40,403 bases of DNA from Rachicladosporium sp. CCFEE 5018. Its lineage: Eukaryota > Ascomycota > Dothideomycetes > Cladosporiales > Cladosporiaceae. Location of the stretch: positions 1,326,148 through 1,366,550 of the forward strand of contig KZ111145.1 of assembly GCA_002077045.2 (NCBI GenBank), read 5' to 3'. Below are positions 1 to 10,384 of this stretch, piece after piece. The notes beneath the pieces are model-generated. The model saw only the letters and a program-made list of their open reading frames with translations, was not told the origin of the DNA and made no database searches. Made by a program: the position numbers and the translations under genes. Position 1 is the stretch's first letter, and each line of letters starts with the position of its first letter.

Positions 1-1644
1 GCCAGCAGGCTGCTAGCCCACTGATATCCAAGTCGGTCGTACATCTGCGTGGTGAACAGCACTGTCGCTGCGCCCCAGAAGCTTCGCAAGAATGTTTTCG
101 CAGCCAGCGCGCTCGCGGCTTGGTGTTGGTAGGAGTCGACCATGTAGTTGTTGGCGCTGTTGTAGAGGAAGATGAACCCGAAGCCGACAGGAAACCCACC
201 AAGTGCCGGGCCAACCCAAGAGAGCGTGGGATACGAGGTCCAAGCGAAGATGAATAGCCCAATGGGGACGAACCAGCAACTGAGCATCATGGGGATCAGT
301 CGGCACTCCGGTGGTGGCTTGCCGTCGTGTTTCGCGACAAGGCTCAGGTAGTGCTTGTTTACCCACGGGGCGCAGCAAGCACTCAGCAGAACACCAACGG
401 CAAGTGGTATGAACATAAGCCCTGTGATGCCTGCGCTGTAGCCCTTCCCTCCCTGGTAGACGATTGGGAAAGCGACGAAGAACATGTAGAGCAGACCATA
501 CAGGACTGACATGTAAAGCGAGATGAAGAACACAATCGGCTCAAGGAAGAGCAATTGGAAGGGTCGGATCAGGAAGACTCGCAGTCGTTCTTTGAGTGGT
601 CGAAGGTCGATATCTTGCTCGGTGACGTACTTCGAGTCGCCGGTATCCTTCCGCAACTTCTTTGCTCGTTTGGACAAGATAGTCGGGGCATATGTCTCCG
701 GGACGGTGAAAGTCATGAGGATGTAGATTGCTCCAGAAAGGATTAGCTGGATCCAGTACAGCCATCGCCAGCCAAGAGCATCAGACAAAAATCCGCCAAC
801 CAGAGGCCCGATCGCAGGCCCGATGAACGGCGCGGCAGAGAAGGCCGCCATGGGTACACCTCGCTCCTCACTCCTCCAGAGATCTGCGAGAGTACCGCCC
901 ACCAAGGTCATGGGTGCAGAGAAAGCAATGCCATCGATAAAGCGGCAGACAAGCAGTGTGCCAATGTTCTTCGACAAGGCGCAAGGTATGATGAACACCA
1001 CTGCGATCAGCAGCGTGCTTGCGTATATGATCCGTCGTCCAAGGATCTCGCTGAGTGGAGCGAACACCATGGGACCGACGCCGAAGCCAACGACCTACGT
1101 TCAAGTCAGCAGTGGCGCCACATATCTAGCAGAAGGACGTTACACTTACGAATAGGGTGATCGTCAGTAAGGACACTTCGTCGGTGACGCCGAACTCCTT
1201 TGATACCCCGACGAGATCCGCAGTGACCACTGCGCTGTTGAAAGCTACCACGAAGCAGGTAACGGCCACGACCATAGTACACCACCACTTGTACGCCTTC
1301 GACCAGTTCTTTGGATTCTCCTTGTCGTTCAAGACGAAGGTGACGATGTCGTAGCGCTCAGTCTTGCCAGTCTTGTTCGATTGCACTTCACGCAGACGAA
1401 GTCCAGATGGTGTCTCGGTAGTGAATTCTTGCATGTTCGCCTCAGTAGTCAACGTTCGGTACGGCAGATTGAGTATGTCGTATTCGTCGAAAGATAAATC
1501 GTTGCCATACGACTCCAGGGCCGTCGATGACCCTTTCTCTGCTTCTGAGATGTCGGATGAGCTCATTGCTGTTGGGCTGGAAGCTTGTGGGTAGTCTGTT
1601 GCTGCATGCGTGCCCGTAGGCGCAAGCGTATCCTTTACTGCCAT
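1..1644 (-). CDS. MFS transporter, DHA1/polyamine-type (3' end off window)
   Basis: Exons 1644..1150 and 1094..1 (reverse strand); the stop codon lies beyond the window edge. The donor GTAAGT and the acceptor TAG bound a 55-bp phase-0 intron. The first exon encodes a long hydrophilic N-terminus and the first membrane helix. Across the splice the protein reads TITLF/VVGFGVGP, followed by FAPLSEILGRR, the cytoplasmic loop signature of 12-helix drug:H+ antiporters of the Tpo/Flu1 branch. About 530 residues are visible, close to full family length. Family knowledge says it sits in the plasma membrane and exports polyamines, drugs or metabolites; the substrate cannot be read from sequence. The start is the ATG at 1644 (protein begins MAVKDTLAP). 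An upstream in-frame ATG at 1701 would add 19 residues and is less likely, because a TATA-like site lies just upstream at 1737-1748. Confidence 0.9.
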
Positions 1645-2744
1645 AGTGTGGGCAATAAGAGCTTTTGCAAAGAGGAGAGATGTGGCGGATAGGAAAGCCA
1701 ATTGGAGTTGATACTCACCATTCCGATCATGTCTTTGTGTATATATACTTCACCGCTATCAATTGCGGCCGCCCAAGACCCGCCACAAATCGCACCCGGG
1801 CAAAGTGCCATGAGGTCGAGCAGGGCAAATGGCCGAAACGTCGCCGAGTGACATGCGCAGTAATTGGCTTGATCAGTCCACCTGATCCCATGCCGGACCT
1901 TCCAGCGCTGACTTCGCCGATGACATGACATTAATGGCTCGGCCGTTCGGCATGAGGACCGAGAAAGCTGCTGTAAAGGGAGCGGCTCAGTACTGTGATG
2001 TGCGTTTCGTGAGATGAGCTCAGGTAGTGGTTGCTCTTCGGAGCCAGGACCTATCGTCGCACTTCGGAGTGAACTCTGCACAGTTCAGTATGATCAGATA
2101 GACTTGTTGAACGTACCGGCGTAACTCCTTCGCGTCGCAGTACATGGGAAGGACCGCGAGGCTCGAAGGAAAACGTCGAGTTGTCTGACATTGGGAATGC
2201 CGAATGACCCCGAGAGATCCCCGCGACGTGGGTTTGAGCCGCCATGCTCCCACTACGCCTTCGATGATCTCTGGAACAGTCGGCATCACGTCCTACCTGT
2301 CCCGACATCTCAGAGGATCTGTTGTTGGTCTGAAACAATGCGTTCCGCGATAGCGAATTATCGATGGTGAAGGGCATCCGACATGTGGTCATACCCCTGT
2401 AGAAAAACAGCCCGGAAATAAAGCAATAATTGCTCGACCGATAGTGAGGCTGAAGTCACAGACTCGTTCCACACAACCCATGTTCCGGGACGCCAACAGA
2501 CCACCTGATTATCAGCTTTGGCGATGGCAACCTGACTGCTGAGATCTGCTACCTTGCGCTGACCGCACGAGATAGCCACTTACGCAAAGTACTTCGACCC
2601 ACAGCACACAGTCGATAAGTCGCGATCCGTGTTTCGATAGCGAGGGTCCTTCAAACTGTGCCTTGATCGAGCTACAATTTGCTCATACATCCGGCTTTTG
2701 GAAGTATCCTCACGCTCCAGGATGAGTCCAGGTCCAGCATAAAG
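1645..2744. other. Intergenic region between divergent genes
   Basis: About 1.1 kb separates the MFS gene from the membrane-protein gene, which are transcribed away from each other. It must hold both promoters. The open frames here have no recognisable protein character. Apart from the TATA-like run at 1737 I see no repeat, tRNA or mobile element. Confidence 0.6.
1737..1748 (-). promoter_or_regulatory. TATA-like element of the MFS gene
   Basis: An alternating TA run (GTATATATACAC on the reverse strand) lies about 95 bp upstream of the chosen MFS start. This is the expected distance for a fungal TATA box plus a short 5' UTR. It was placed by eye only. Confidence 0.4.
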
Positions 2745-3672
2745 ATGTCAGAATTGTTCTCGGCTTTTGGCTATCCCGCTCGACTGATTGGACGTCTTCC
2801 GCTGCTGCCGCGGTATCTATGGGCGGGCTCTTCCCTTTCGGCGAACAACGACTACGTTCTGCAGAGATATGGTCCAACATACAAGCTACGTCCGTGGCTG
2901 CTGCTCGACACGAGCGAACTGGAAGTCATTGAGCGCCTGTTGAACGAGGGCAGCGACATTGACATTGTCGCTTTCCGGACCGCACATCTACTGACTGCGT
3001 CAAATTTGACTGTGGTGGTATGTTCCTGATTTCTACCACCAGCACATGCTACAACACAAGCACGAGGTACTGATACCCTTCTTCCAGGGAGGTCTTCTAG
3101 CCTCGGCAAGCAGTGCAATACTAACATTGCCATCCCTCGACAATGTGCACTATGCTGCTCGCGGCCTCTTCATACTGAGTCTCATGCTCAGCCTACTAAG
3201 TGTGTACTTCACCATTCTCCAACAACGCGTACTCAACAATCAGGATGCACATGCTCTCCGACTATGGCTCTGGGATAGCACGATCTACACCTTACCTACA
3301 GATCCAGAGCGGGTGCTGCGGCGCAGCTCCCTCAGCTCGAACATCTTACTTCAGAGTCCGTTCGAGCTACTCTCCATCTCCATAGCGCTGTTCCTTGGCG
3401 CACTAGGCTTCTACCTTGGCCTTGCATATGCTAGCAAGGTGCGGCTCAGCAAAGGTTCAGACAGTAATATCGCTGTCCTGATTGCTTTCATCGCGGCGAC
3501 CTTCTTTTCACTCGCCGTCTTCGGGCAGTCATTGGGTCAGAAGGACCGAGAGATGGCCAAGTGCAGGCAGATCGAGAGCGATGGGCTGCAGGGATCTCGG
3601 GATCCGTCCGCAGACTTCGAGCATCCAGCTACGGAGTTCGCATATTCCAGAAAAGATCGCGAGCGTGCCTGA
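2745..3672 (+). CDS. Hypothetical fungal integral membrane protein
   Basis: Exons 2745..3017 and 3088..3672 give 285 residues. The donor is GTATGT and the acceptor is TTCCAG; the intron is 70 bp, phase 0, and joins ASNLTVV to GGLLASASS. The N-terminal third is soluble and acidic (LLNEGSDIDIVAF). At least four hydrophobic segments follow: the GGLLASASSAIL stretch, LFILSLMLSLLSVYF, ISIALFLGALGFYLGLAYA and IAVLIAFIAATFFSLAVFG. The tail is charged and polar. I recognise it as a type of lineage-specific fungal membrane protein but can assign no function. The start at 2745 has a good context (AAAGATGTC). An in-frame ATG at 2679 would add 22 residues. Confidence 0.75.
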
Positions 3673-4015
3673 GCATCAAGTGCGGCGACATAGCACCCGG
3701 CACCATGTCATACGATTTACCGCCTTGTTATCGCCGAGATGACGCACGGATACGCAGACACGGTCTGGGGTCAGTCTGGCAAGCTGGCTGGTTCCAGAGA
3801 CTGTGCTAGTTCATGTAATATCTCAACTGCTCGCAAAAGTTCATCGACTGGACTGCTTCAACTACTGGTCACCAACGGAGGTGCCTGTATTAGACGATGC
3901 TGATGTTGCACATGAAACCACATTGCCAGTACTTTGAAAGGTATGTACACAAACGTCCCGAAACTCGCATACGCCAGACATCCACCAAGTACGAAAGCCG
4001 TCATCAACATGCCCA
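3673..4015. other. Intergenic region between convergent genes
   Basis: About 340 bp lies between the stops of the membrane-protein gene and the secreted-protein gene. It must hold both 3' ends. I see no further gene or repeat. Confidence 0.6.
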
Positions 4016-5162
4016 CTACTGCACATCATTCGGGATCAACGGCAGCAACACGCCCACAGTGGTCAAGCTGTTCGGGCTACCACATCCGGTCTGGCCAGTC
4101 TTGAGGTAGCAGCTTCCGCTGCTCCCATCAGCCGGCGCATTGTACACCACAGCTCCGCAAGTCTGGTTGGTGCTAGCACCTAGGCCCTGGGCGTTGTAGT
4201 AAGCGCACTCATTCACGCAGTCGTTGAAGCTCTGGCAGCTTGGCGTGTACGGTGCTGGTGCCGAGGGACCACCAGCGTAGCAGAAGAAATTCTGGATGTC
4301 CTGGCCGGCGAAGTCGAGATTCGGGTAAACGCCGAAGACCTCCGTTGGCGCTGCGGGAGGGGCGAGCGTGGAGGTTGGATTCGGGAGTACCGTGAAGGTG
4401 GAGGTGTAGAACTGGGTTCCGGAGTAGGTCGAGGTGTACGTCGTTGAGGTTATCGTCGAAGTGATTGTTGTCTTGGCGGTCACGGCGACTACCTTGGTGA
4501 TCTGTGGCAGCTTGTCAGTGGACAACGATGAGATTCAGAACAATCAGGTGCAGAACTTACAGTGCTAGCGGTCAGAGTCGTAGTGCTCACCGACACGCTG
4601 GTTGGAGTGGGGATGTTCAGGCATGAGCAAGCCGAGGTGATCTTCGAGCCGATGAAGTTCTTGAGGCAGGTGGGCGTGCCGATAGCAGTCGTTGTCGGCT
4701 TACATGAAGTAGTAGGGATGGTGCGCTTGACCTTAGCCGTCGGCGTGGGCGTGGTGTCCGCAGATGCAATGGACGTCGCTCCTAGGGCGCAGGTACTAGT
4801 CGTGCTGACTGCTACAACGGGGTACACCGTCGTGACGGTGGAGTAGTAGCTCGTCGCAAATGCAGTGACCTGAATCTCGTCAGTACCTTTCACATGCGAT
4901 CGGCTCGAAGCTGAGGACGTACGGTATCCGTGCTCTGCACGTTCGACGTGACGGTCGAGCAGGGCGGAGTTGATGTCTGCGTCAAAGTCTTCGTCACCGT
5001 GGGGATGTGCAGCAGACTGCTGCAGAATGGCGTAGCGACATTCTGCTGGCGCAGCACAGTGACGATGGTGTTGACAGCATTGCAGTCGAGGTTCGTCCGC
5101 TCGTCCAGAGGCGTCGCAAACGCAGCGGCCGCAAAAAGCGATGCAAGGAAGAACTTGGCCAT
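4016..5162 (-). CDS. Secreted Ser/Thr-rich protein with apple/PAN-like Cys-rich tail
   Basis: Exons 5162..4923, 4869..4561 and 4501..4016 encode 344 residues. Both introns (53 and 59 bp) are phase 0, with donors GTACGT and GTAAGT and acceptors TTCAG and CACAG. Residues 1-17 (MAKFFLASLFAAAAFAT) are a signal peptide. A middle of about 200 residues is dominated by Thr, Ser and Val with paired cysteines (CSCLNIPTPTS). It is followed by a pure TSTITSTTYTST-type linker and a Cys-rich end (FFCYAG, SCQSFNDCVNECAYYN, CGAVVYNAP, CYLKTGQTG). The CxSFxxCVxxCAxYN...CxAVxYN...CYLK spacing is that of fungal apple/PAN-like domains. It is probably a heavily O-glycosylated wall or extracellular protein. No convincing GPI signal is seen at the C-terminus. 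The ligand is unknown. Confidence 0.8.
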
Positions 5163-5261
5163 TGTGCTGAGTGATGAAGTTGCCCGGTGGAGATAGAGTC
5201 AACAGATCGACACGGTGACGACAGAAGATGATAACTTAGCTCGTGGCAGGACAGGGAGATC

Positions 5262-5270
5262 TACATATAC
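5262..5270 (-). promoter_or_regulatory. TATA-like element of the secreted-protein gene
   Basis: GTATATGTA on the reverse strand lies about 100 bp upstream of the start at 5162. Position and composition fit a fungal TATA box; this is a visual call only. Confidence 0.35.
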
Positions 5271-6180
5271 ACTCTGCAGGCACATGGATAGCGCCCACGC
5301 GCTGTCAGGTACGGAAGGCTATTGCTGGTCCAGACTGGGGACGGTATAGTGCGTGCAGCCTGTCGAGCCCGATCAAGCAATTGGAGAAGCCATTCAAGCA
5401 CCATTGGAACGTGCATGGACGCTTTTGCAGCTCGCTACTCGCTGGGGAAGCACTGGTAGAGCTGAACAACGGGACGTGACTATCGGAAGTGGCATTGCGT
5501 CGCGTGGACCGAAGCGCCACAGCGGGTGCGTGGTACGGTACTGGTCGAGGGAGCAAGTCGCAGTGACGTTGGCAAGCGAGTGTATCCCAGCGGATGAGAG
5601 ACATCGCTGGTGAACGCCATCGCAAACATGTCTTATCCCATACTTCCTCACCAGCTCCATGAAAGTGGTCATCGCGAGATGTTCTCGAGCCTCCCAAAGT
5701 CATTCTCGGGAGAGGAGATGAGGTCTCGAAAAAGCTCAAGCTTCGACACTAGAGCGAACTCGGCCACATCTTCTCGTCGCTCAAACCTATAGGTCAAGCC
5801 ACTTCTGAATTCGGAACCGATATCTTGGATGCACCACGTGACGATCGATTCAACACGAGCCTCAAGTGGGATACTGCGACCTCAAAGTCAGGCGCTCGCC
5901 GCAAAGTCTTCTTCGATAGACTCGACGTCTTCGAGCTGTACAGATCGCTCTAGAGGTCTAGACTACCGTCGACAACCACGCGAGGGAGCTTGGGGCTCCA
6001 AGAAACTCGTGCCTATCGATTCGATCTTTGACAACACTATCGTACCACGTTCATCGTGCGTAACGGCTCAACGGTATCTTCCATACTGCTTCTCCTCCCA
6101 ATCCATGTCTCGAAGCGTGACTTTTGTGCCTCCGTCACTCTACCTCCGCGACCTCCCGAACTCACGTGCTTGCCCCAGTC

Positions 6181-6255
6181 CAGTACACGATGCGCTGCCA
6201 CCTGTCGGAATCAACCTGTCCAAGCCCAGCACACTATGCGCTGCCACCTGCCGGA
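6181..6255. repeat. Imperfect tandem repeat, 46-bp period
   Basis: Units at 6181-6209 and 6227-6255 match at 26 of 29 positions and share the core ATGCGCTGCCACCTG. The 17 bases between them are unrelated. This looks like a small local duplication in noncoding DNA. Confidence 0.7.
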
Positions 6256-6727
6256 TCAGCGGCCGATCAAAGATACGTCTGCTGAGCATCGACAGAATGC
6301 CAGACCGTTGTGGCGCACTCGGTTGTATTCGCCGAAGACCTCGGGCAGCACATAATGTAAACCAGGATGTGAAATCGCATCTGGTCTGCTTCCCAGTGAT
6401 CTCCCGACCGATCTAGCTACCGATGAGGCCGCCACAGCAATGTAGCAGTCCATTGATTGCTATGCTTGTGGAGGCCGAAATCTGACCCACGGTAACGAGT
6501 CGCACCTGTCGCGTGCCAGCCTGCAATGCCAGACTCGGTGCTGTAGGCGCGTTCTAGCTGATAGAGGATCCTGCCATGAGGTAGGAAAAGTGAAGATAGA
6601 CGCTTCTGGCAGAGTCACTCCAGGCCTGAGAGACTGGGTTTGGGTCGACCAAAGGTGGTCTGTTCCAACGTTGTCCTTCGTTGGCATAATCTGCCACTGT
6701 CAATTGGCTCTCTTGTTGGCGTACGGC

Positions 6728-7978
6728 TCACCATATGAGCTTGAACACAAAGAAGTAAGCATACACAATCGGTGTCAACACCAATCTCCCAAGCCAGCCA
6801 ACCTCATCACTGGCAGCCCGAAGGATATACTTCTCAATGCCATTCCTCGGGCTGTTCTCCACAAACATCATCGCACTCATCATGTCGTAAGTCAGCTGCG
6901 CAGTCTTCTCCATACGGACGAACATGTCGTTCTCGAAGTCTCGAACATTAGCGTCGAGCTCCTCGGTTGAAGTGGACTTCAAGATCGCAGCAGCGAGTTC
7001 CAGACAGTCTTCCATGGCTAGGTTTACACCTTCCCCAGCGAAGGGCGTCATGGTGTGTGCAGCGTCTCCGATCAGTGTCACACCTTGCTTATGCGGCCAT
7101 GAGTGCCCGATCGGCAGCATGAACAGCTCGCGCGGCACAGCATCTCCCTCCGCCGCCTGAAGAAAAGCCTGAAGTCTCGGATCCCAGTCCGCGTACTCTT
7201 TCCGGCAGGCTGCTTTCGTCGCTCGCAGATCATCGACATCATAGCCACAAGTTTTCCGCCAGTCCTCGGATCGCAATCCAAATGCGTACACGTTGATGGC
7301 GCCATCGCCCTGCTGCTGCGCCATGATGTTCTTCCCGTCTGACCATGCAAACAGAGAGCCGTGATTGACGAGATCGTACAGCTCCGGCTGCGTTGCCTTC
7401 GCGTCGGGGATGTTGGACGCGTGGCCAGCGATGCCCGAGAAGAAGGGCTTGACGTCGGTGACAACAGTGCGTGTTTTGCTCCAAGTGCCGTCTGCCCCGA
7501 CGATGAGATTGAAGGTTCCTTCCGACGGCCGGTTGGCGAAGTGTACCATCATCTGCCCGTCCACTTCCTCCACTCTCCGTACTTTATGTCCCCACCTTAC
7601 AACGCCTTCACCCAAGCTATCATACAACACCCTCCTCAACACGGGTCTGTCGATCTCCGGCCTCCCACCAATATTGCCTTTCTTCCCTGCGCCCATCGAG
7701 ACGTAGCAAAGCAGCTTCTTATCAGCTAGCTTCATCGCCTCGCCATCGTAGCGTGCATACTTGGTGAACTCGTCCCACAGCCCGGCTTCTCGCAGTGCGC
7801 GCTGGCCGGTACGCTCATGGAGGTCTAGGGTGCCGCCTTGAGAGCGGAAATCGGGGGCGGACTCGGCTTCGAAGACCGTGACGTCTATGGTGATTGAGGG
7901 GGAGGCTTTGTGGGCTAGAAGACGAGCGAGTAGACACCCGGCTGGTCCTGCGCCTATGATTGCTATTCTGAAGGGCAT
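6728..7978 (-). CDS. FAD-dependent monooxygenase (TetX/PHBH-like)
   Basis: This is a single exon of 416 residues. The N-terminal FAD fold carries GAGPAG at residues 9-14. The acid ending its second strand is in VFEAES (about 35-40), followed by QGGTLDLHERTGQ. The conserved GADGTWSKTR is at 161-170. The FAD-ribityl motif GDAAHTMTPFAGEGVNLAME is at 304-323. Such class A flavoprotein monooxygenases hydroxylate aromatic or polycyclic substrates using NAD(P)H and O2. The TetX-type layout makes a small-molecule or xenobiotic substrate likely, but the substrate is not inferable. The last 15 or so residues are strongly hydrophobic (LTPIVYAYFFVF) and may anchor the enzyme in a membrane. It is divergent from the 2EXR-like gene. 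No clustered biosynthetic partners are evident. Confidence 0.93.
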   Translation of the reverse strand: MPFRIAIIGAGPAGCLLARLLAHKASPSITIDVTVFEAESAPDFRSQGGTLDLHERTGQRALREAGLWDEFTKYARYDGEAMKLADKKLLCYVSMGAGKKGNIGGRPEIDRPVLRRVLYDSLGEGVVRWGHKVRRVEEVDGQMMVHFANRPSEGTFNLIVGADGTWSKTRTVVTDVKPFFSGIAGHASNIPDAKATQPELYDLVNHGSLFAWSDGKNIMAQQQGDGAINVYAFGLRSEDWRKTCGYDVDDLRATKAACRKEYADWDPRLQAFLQAAEGDAVPRELFMLPIGHSWPHKQGVTLIGDAAHTMTPFAGEGVNLAMEDCLELAAAILKSTSTEELDANVRDFENDMFVRMEKTAQLTYDMMSAMMFVENSPRNGIEKYILRAASDEVGWLGRLVLTPIVYAYFFVFKLIW

Positions 7979-8537
7979 GTTGCTGGTATTGATGAAGGGG
8001 GTCGAGCGTAGCTAAGATATGAGGGAGAGATATGGAGACAGAAAAGCGGTTTACCTTGCTGCTACTTATCTCCTGCTCGCGTCCAGCACTACGGCTGTTC
8101 GCGATTGTGCTCGCATATCCCAAGTGTTCGTGATGCTCGAGAGGATGCAAGTAACGAATAGTGAGCTCCAGAATTGGCGAACGTCCGTCGCTCATTGGCG
8201 GCGAAGGCCCTTCGGCCGAGCTTTTGTAGTCCGTTCCCTTGCGAGAACGTCGCCAAAAGAACGGCCGCGGAGACTTCACTCTTGTCATGGAATATGCAAT
8301 GTATCAACTCACCATTGCGAGCCTCGACGGGGGTCCTTGGTGAATCGAGAACATGATCGCTCGTGTCTGCCACTCACAGACATGTCACTCTTGGACGGCC
8401 ATCGAATAACTATTAATGTAATTGCACAGCCGCTTGCGCACTGAAGAGTCACAACACGACTGGGAGCTAGCAGCTGCACACTTTGAGGTATACATGGCAG
8501 GTACTGCGCTCCATGCTTCTCATTCCGTTCCTCTCTC
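7979..8537. other. Divergent promoter region
   Basis: This 559-bp gap lies between the monooxygenase and F-box/2EXR-like genes, which are transcribed outward. Open frames reading through it are compositionally unlike proteins. No defined regulatory site could be fixed. Confidence 0.55.
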
Positions 8538-9239
8538 ATGGCATTCCCCTTCGACTTCCACCCATACCCCTCCTTCCCCTTCCTCTCCCTCCCCCACGAC
8601 CTCCGGCTGAAGCTTTACCACACGATCTTCACCTCCTCCAACCCCTACCCAACCTACACCCAGCCACGCCACCAGATCCGCCCAGTGGAGCCAGCCATAA
8701 CCCGCACTTCCGCACTCCTCCGCGCCGAAGCCCTACCCTTCTTCTACAACCTCTACCTCCTCCCCATAAACATCCTTGCCTTCACCTCCCCCAAACACTC
8801 CCACCTAATCTTCTCCACCGGCTCCCCCTGGTACCACTCCCTCCCCGCCCCAAAGCTCCACCAAATTCGCAATATCCGCATAACAGCCACCCTCGGCTTC
8901 TGGCCCCAATCCTGCTCCCACCCTCACCGCAAAATCTCCGGCCGGAGAGTCTATCTAGACGTCTACATTCGCTTCTACACTAACGTTGCGGGGAAGCGGA
9001 CTTACAGTCTGCGAGTTGAGAGGGGGGAGGGTAAGGGGCCGAGTGTGTGGGGTGCGGCGAGGGGGTTGCTTGTTAGTACTGAATCGCAGATCGAGATGGT
9101 GGTGGGCAATGCGGTGGCGTGGGTGAGGGATGTGTGTGATGTGTTGGTTAGGGACGGGATGTTTGGGGAGTGGACGGCTGGGGATCTGGAGCAGCTTGGG
9201 GAGTGGGAGGGGGTTGTGGTGAAGGGTGGTGCTACGTAG
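8538..9239 (+). CDS. F-box/2EXR-like domain protein
   Basis: This single exon encodes 233 residues. The N-terminus has the pattern of fungal 2EXR/F-box-like proteins: an aromatic and proline-rich leader, LPHDLRLKLYHTIFTS at about 18-33, then IRPVEPAITRTSALLRAEAL and PFFYNLYLL, where such proteins carry the conserved P-x-I-x-x-x-S...R-x-E-x-L-P-x-F-Y. The rest contains a predicted alpha/beta region with no catalytic motif. These proteins form large fungal families and are thought to act as adaptors or in protein interaction; the partner is unknown. The 5' half is extremely C-rich on this strand and the 3' half G-rich, giving a sharp strand-composition switch near 9000. It is convergent with the cupin gene (203-bp gap). 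Confidence 0.7.
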   Translation: MAFPFDFHPYPSFPFLSLPHDLRLKLYHTIFTSSNPYPTYTQPRHQIRPVEPAITRTSALLRAEALPFFYNLYLLPINILAFTSPKHSHLIFSTGSPWYHSLPAPKLHQIRNIRITATLGFWPQSCSHPHRKISGRRVYLDVYIRFYTNVAGKRTYSLRVERGEGKGPSVWGAARGLLVSTESQIEMVVGNAVAWVRDVCDVLVRDGMFGEWTAGDLEQLGEWEGVVVKGGAT

Positions 9240-9442
9240 AAGACGGAAGATGAAAGACGGTTGCTGAACTTCACAGTCATTGCAGAGTTGGTTCGATTTT
9301 GTGGCGAAGTTGACAGACCTCAGCGAAACACAAGCATTCCCTCACGATCGCCTTCCAGCCAGCTCAAAGCACCACCCATCAGCCAACTCACCACACGCCC
9401 TCGCGACCTCCGCCTTTTCCCCAAACCCTCGCGATCAACCCC

Positions 9443-9802
9443 TCACTTCCCAAACACATCCTCCGCCCCCCTCCCAAACTCCACAAACACACACTCCTCA
9501 CTCCCAACACACCACGCATCATGTCCCGGCGGCACAACAAACACATCGCCCTCCTTGAGACCCTCCTCCGTCCCATCATCCATCTTGATCCCCAGCTCGC
9601 CTTTCAATATGTATCCTACATGGCCCTTCTGGCAGGAGTCGGTGCCTTGCTTAGGTTTGAGATCGCGGGACCAGGAGCCGCCGGGTGCGATTGTGACGTG
9701 GGAGGCTGTGAGGGAGGAGAGGGATGCGGTGCGGAGGGAGATGGCGCCGAGAGTGGTGGGAGGGGAGGTGGAGAGGGGGTGGGATTGGAGAGGAGGGGGC
9801 AT
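9443..9802 (-). CDS. Small cupin-domain protein
   Basis: This single exon encodes 119 residues. A single conserved barrel can be followed: APGGSWSRDLKP, then QKGHVGYILKGELGIKMDDG at about 58-77 (cupin motif 1 region), then LKEGDVFVVPPGHDAWCVG at about 82-100 (motif 2, with G-D-x-x-x-x-P-x-x-H). The histidines of both motifs are compatible with metal binding, but motif 1 is shortened. Small stand-alone cupins of this kind are common in fungi and are usually of unknown substrate. The coding strand has strong CT bias at its ends. The ATG at 9802 is the only in-frame start upstream of the domain. Confidence 0.75.
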   Translation of the reverse strand: MPPPLQSHPLSTSPPTTLGAISLRTASLSSLTASHVTIAPGGSWSRDLKPKQGTDSCQKGHVGYILKGELGIKMDDGTEEGLKEGDVFVVPPGHDAWCVGSEECVFVEFGRGAEDVFGK

Positions 9803-10384
9803 GCTGGAGGAGTTGATGTGTGATAGGGTAGGGATCGAAATTCTTGGACAGCTCTGCTAAGACGGAGCGAAGGGAGGACGACTGCAGCTGTAGCTTTCGC
9901 GAGGGAATTGAGGGAGATGGCGATTGAAAAGTACATATACCTGGCCGTGCGAGCTCCAAGACGCCTCTGAATCTACAACTGGATCAGACCATGCAATTCT
10001 TGAACGAGGCTTTGAAAGCTATGAGCGTTCTCATGAGCTGGCTCAGCTGATCTCGAGGTGGTGCCACATCTGGGGAAGCTGTTCTGTGGAAGCAGGTCGA
10101 GCAGGACATGTTCTAGATTCGGCTCCGTGGTCGTTGTATAAGTGGCAGAGGACCCTGTCAAGCGAGCCCTTGACTCAACTCGTGGGCAGGTCTCTGTTGT
10201 GGACATCACGTTATGTTCCAGATATTACTGTAGAGGGATGAGAGGGGAAGGACGGAGAGCTGTCGCAATTGTCGAGGTCAAGTACCCTTAAGTCCGGAAC
10301 ACGGCGTTCAGCAACGCGACTCGACACCACTGTTCCAATAGCAATGCTCTTTCTTGAAGGCGAATCGTCCACTCATACTTCGCA
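9803..10384. other. Intergenic region between divergent genes
   Basis: This 582-bp gap between the cupin and GPI11 starts should contain both promoters. The open frames inside show no conserved features, and I saw no repeats. Confidence 0.55.

Larger units (their letters stand above)
5163..6727. other. Gene-poor 1.56-kb intergenic region
   Basis: Several overlapping open frames on both strands reach 60-195 codons, but none has a recognisable domain or a convincing exon-intron structure. One short protein-like stretch (about 5750-5940, frame reading RRKVFFDRLDVFELYRS before a stop) could be the remnant of a decayed gene, but it lacks a start and is flanked by stops. A 29-bp direct repeat lies at 6181-6255. 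No functional gene is called. Confidence 0.5.

Noticed and set aside
1715..1735. GTGAGT donor upstream of the MFS start, suggesting a 5' UTR intron or extra first exon
   Set aside because: It sits only a few bases from the TATA-like run, so would be at or before transcription start, and no splice gives a frame entering the MFS protein.
1..9802. Secondary-metabolite cluster (MFS, monooxygenase and cupin, with the SDR further on)
   Set aside because: There is no polyketide, peptide or terpene synthase, the genes are separated by unrelated genes, and no pathway regulator is present.
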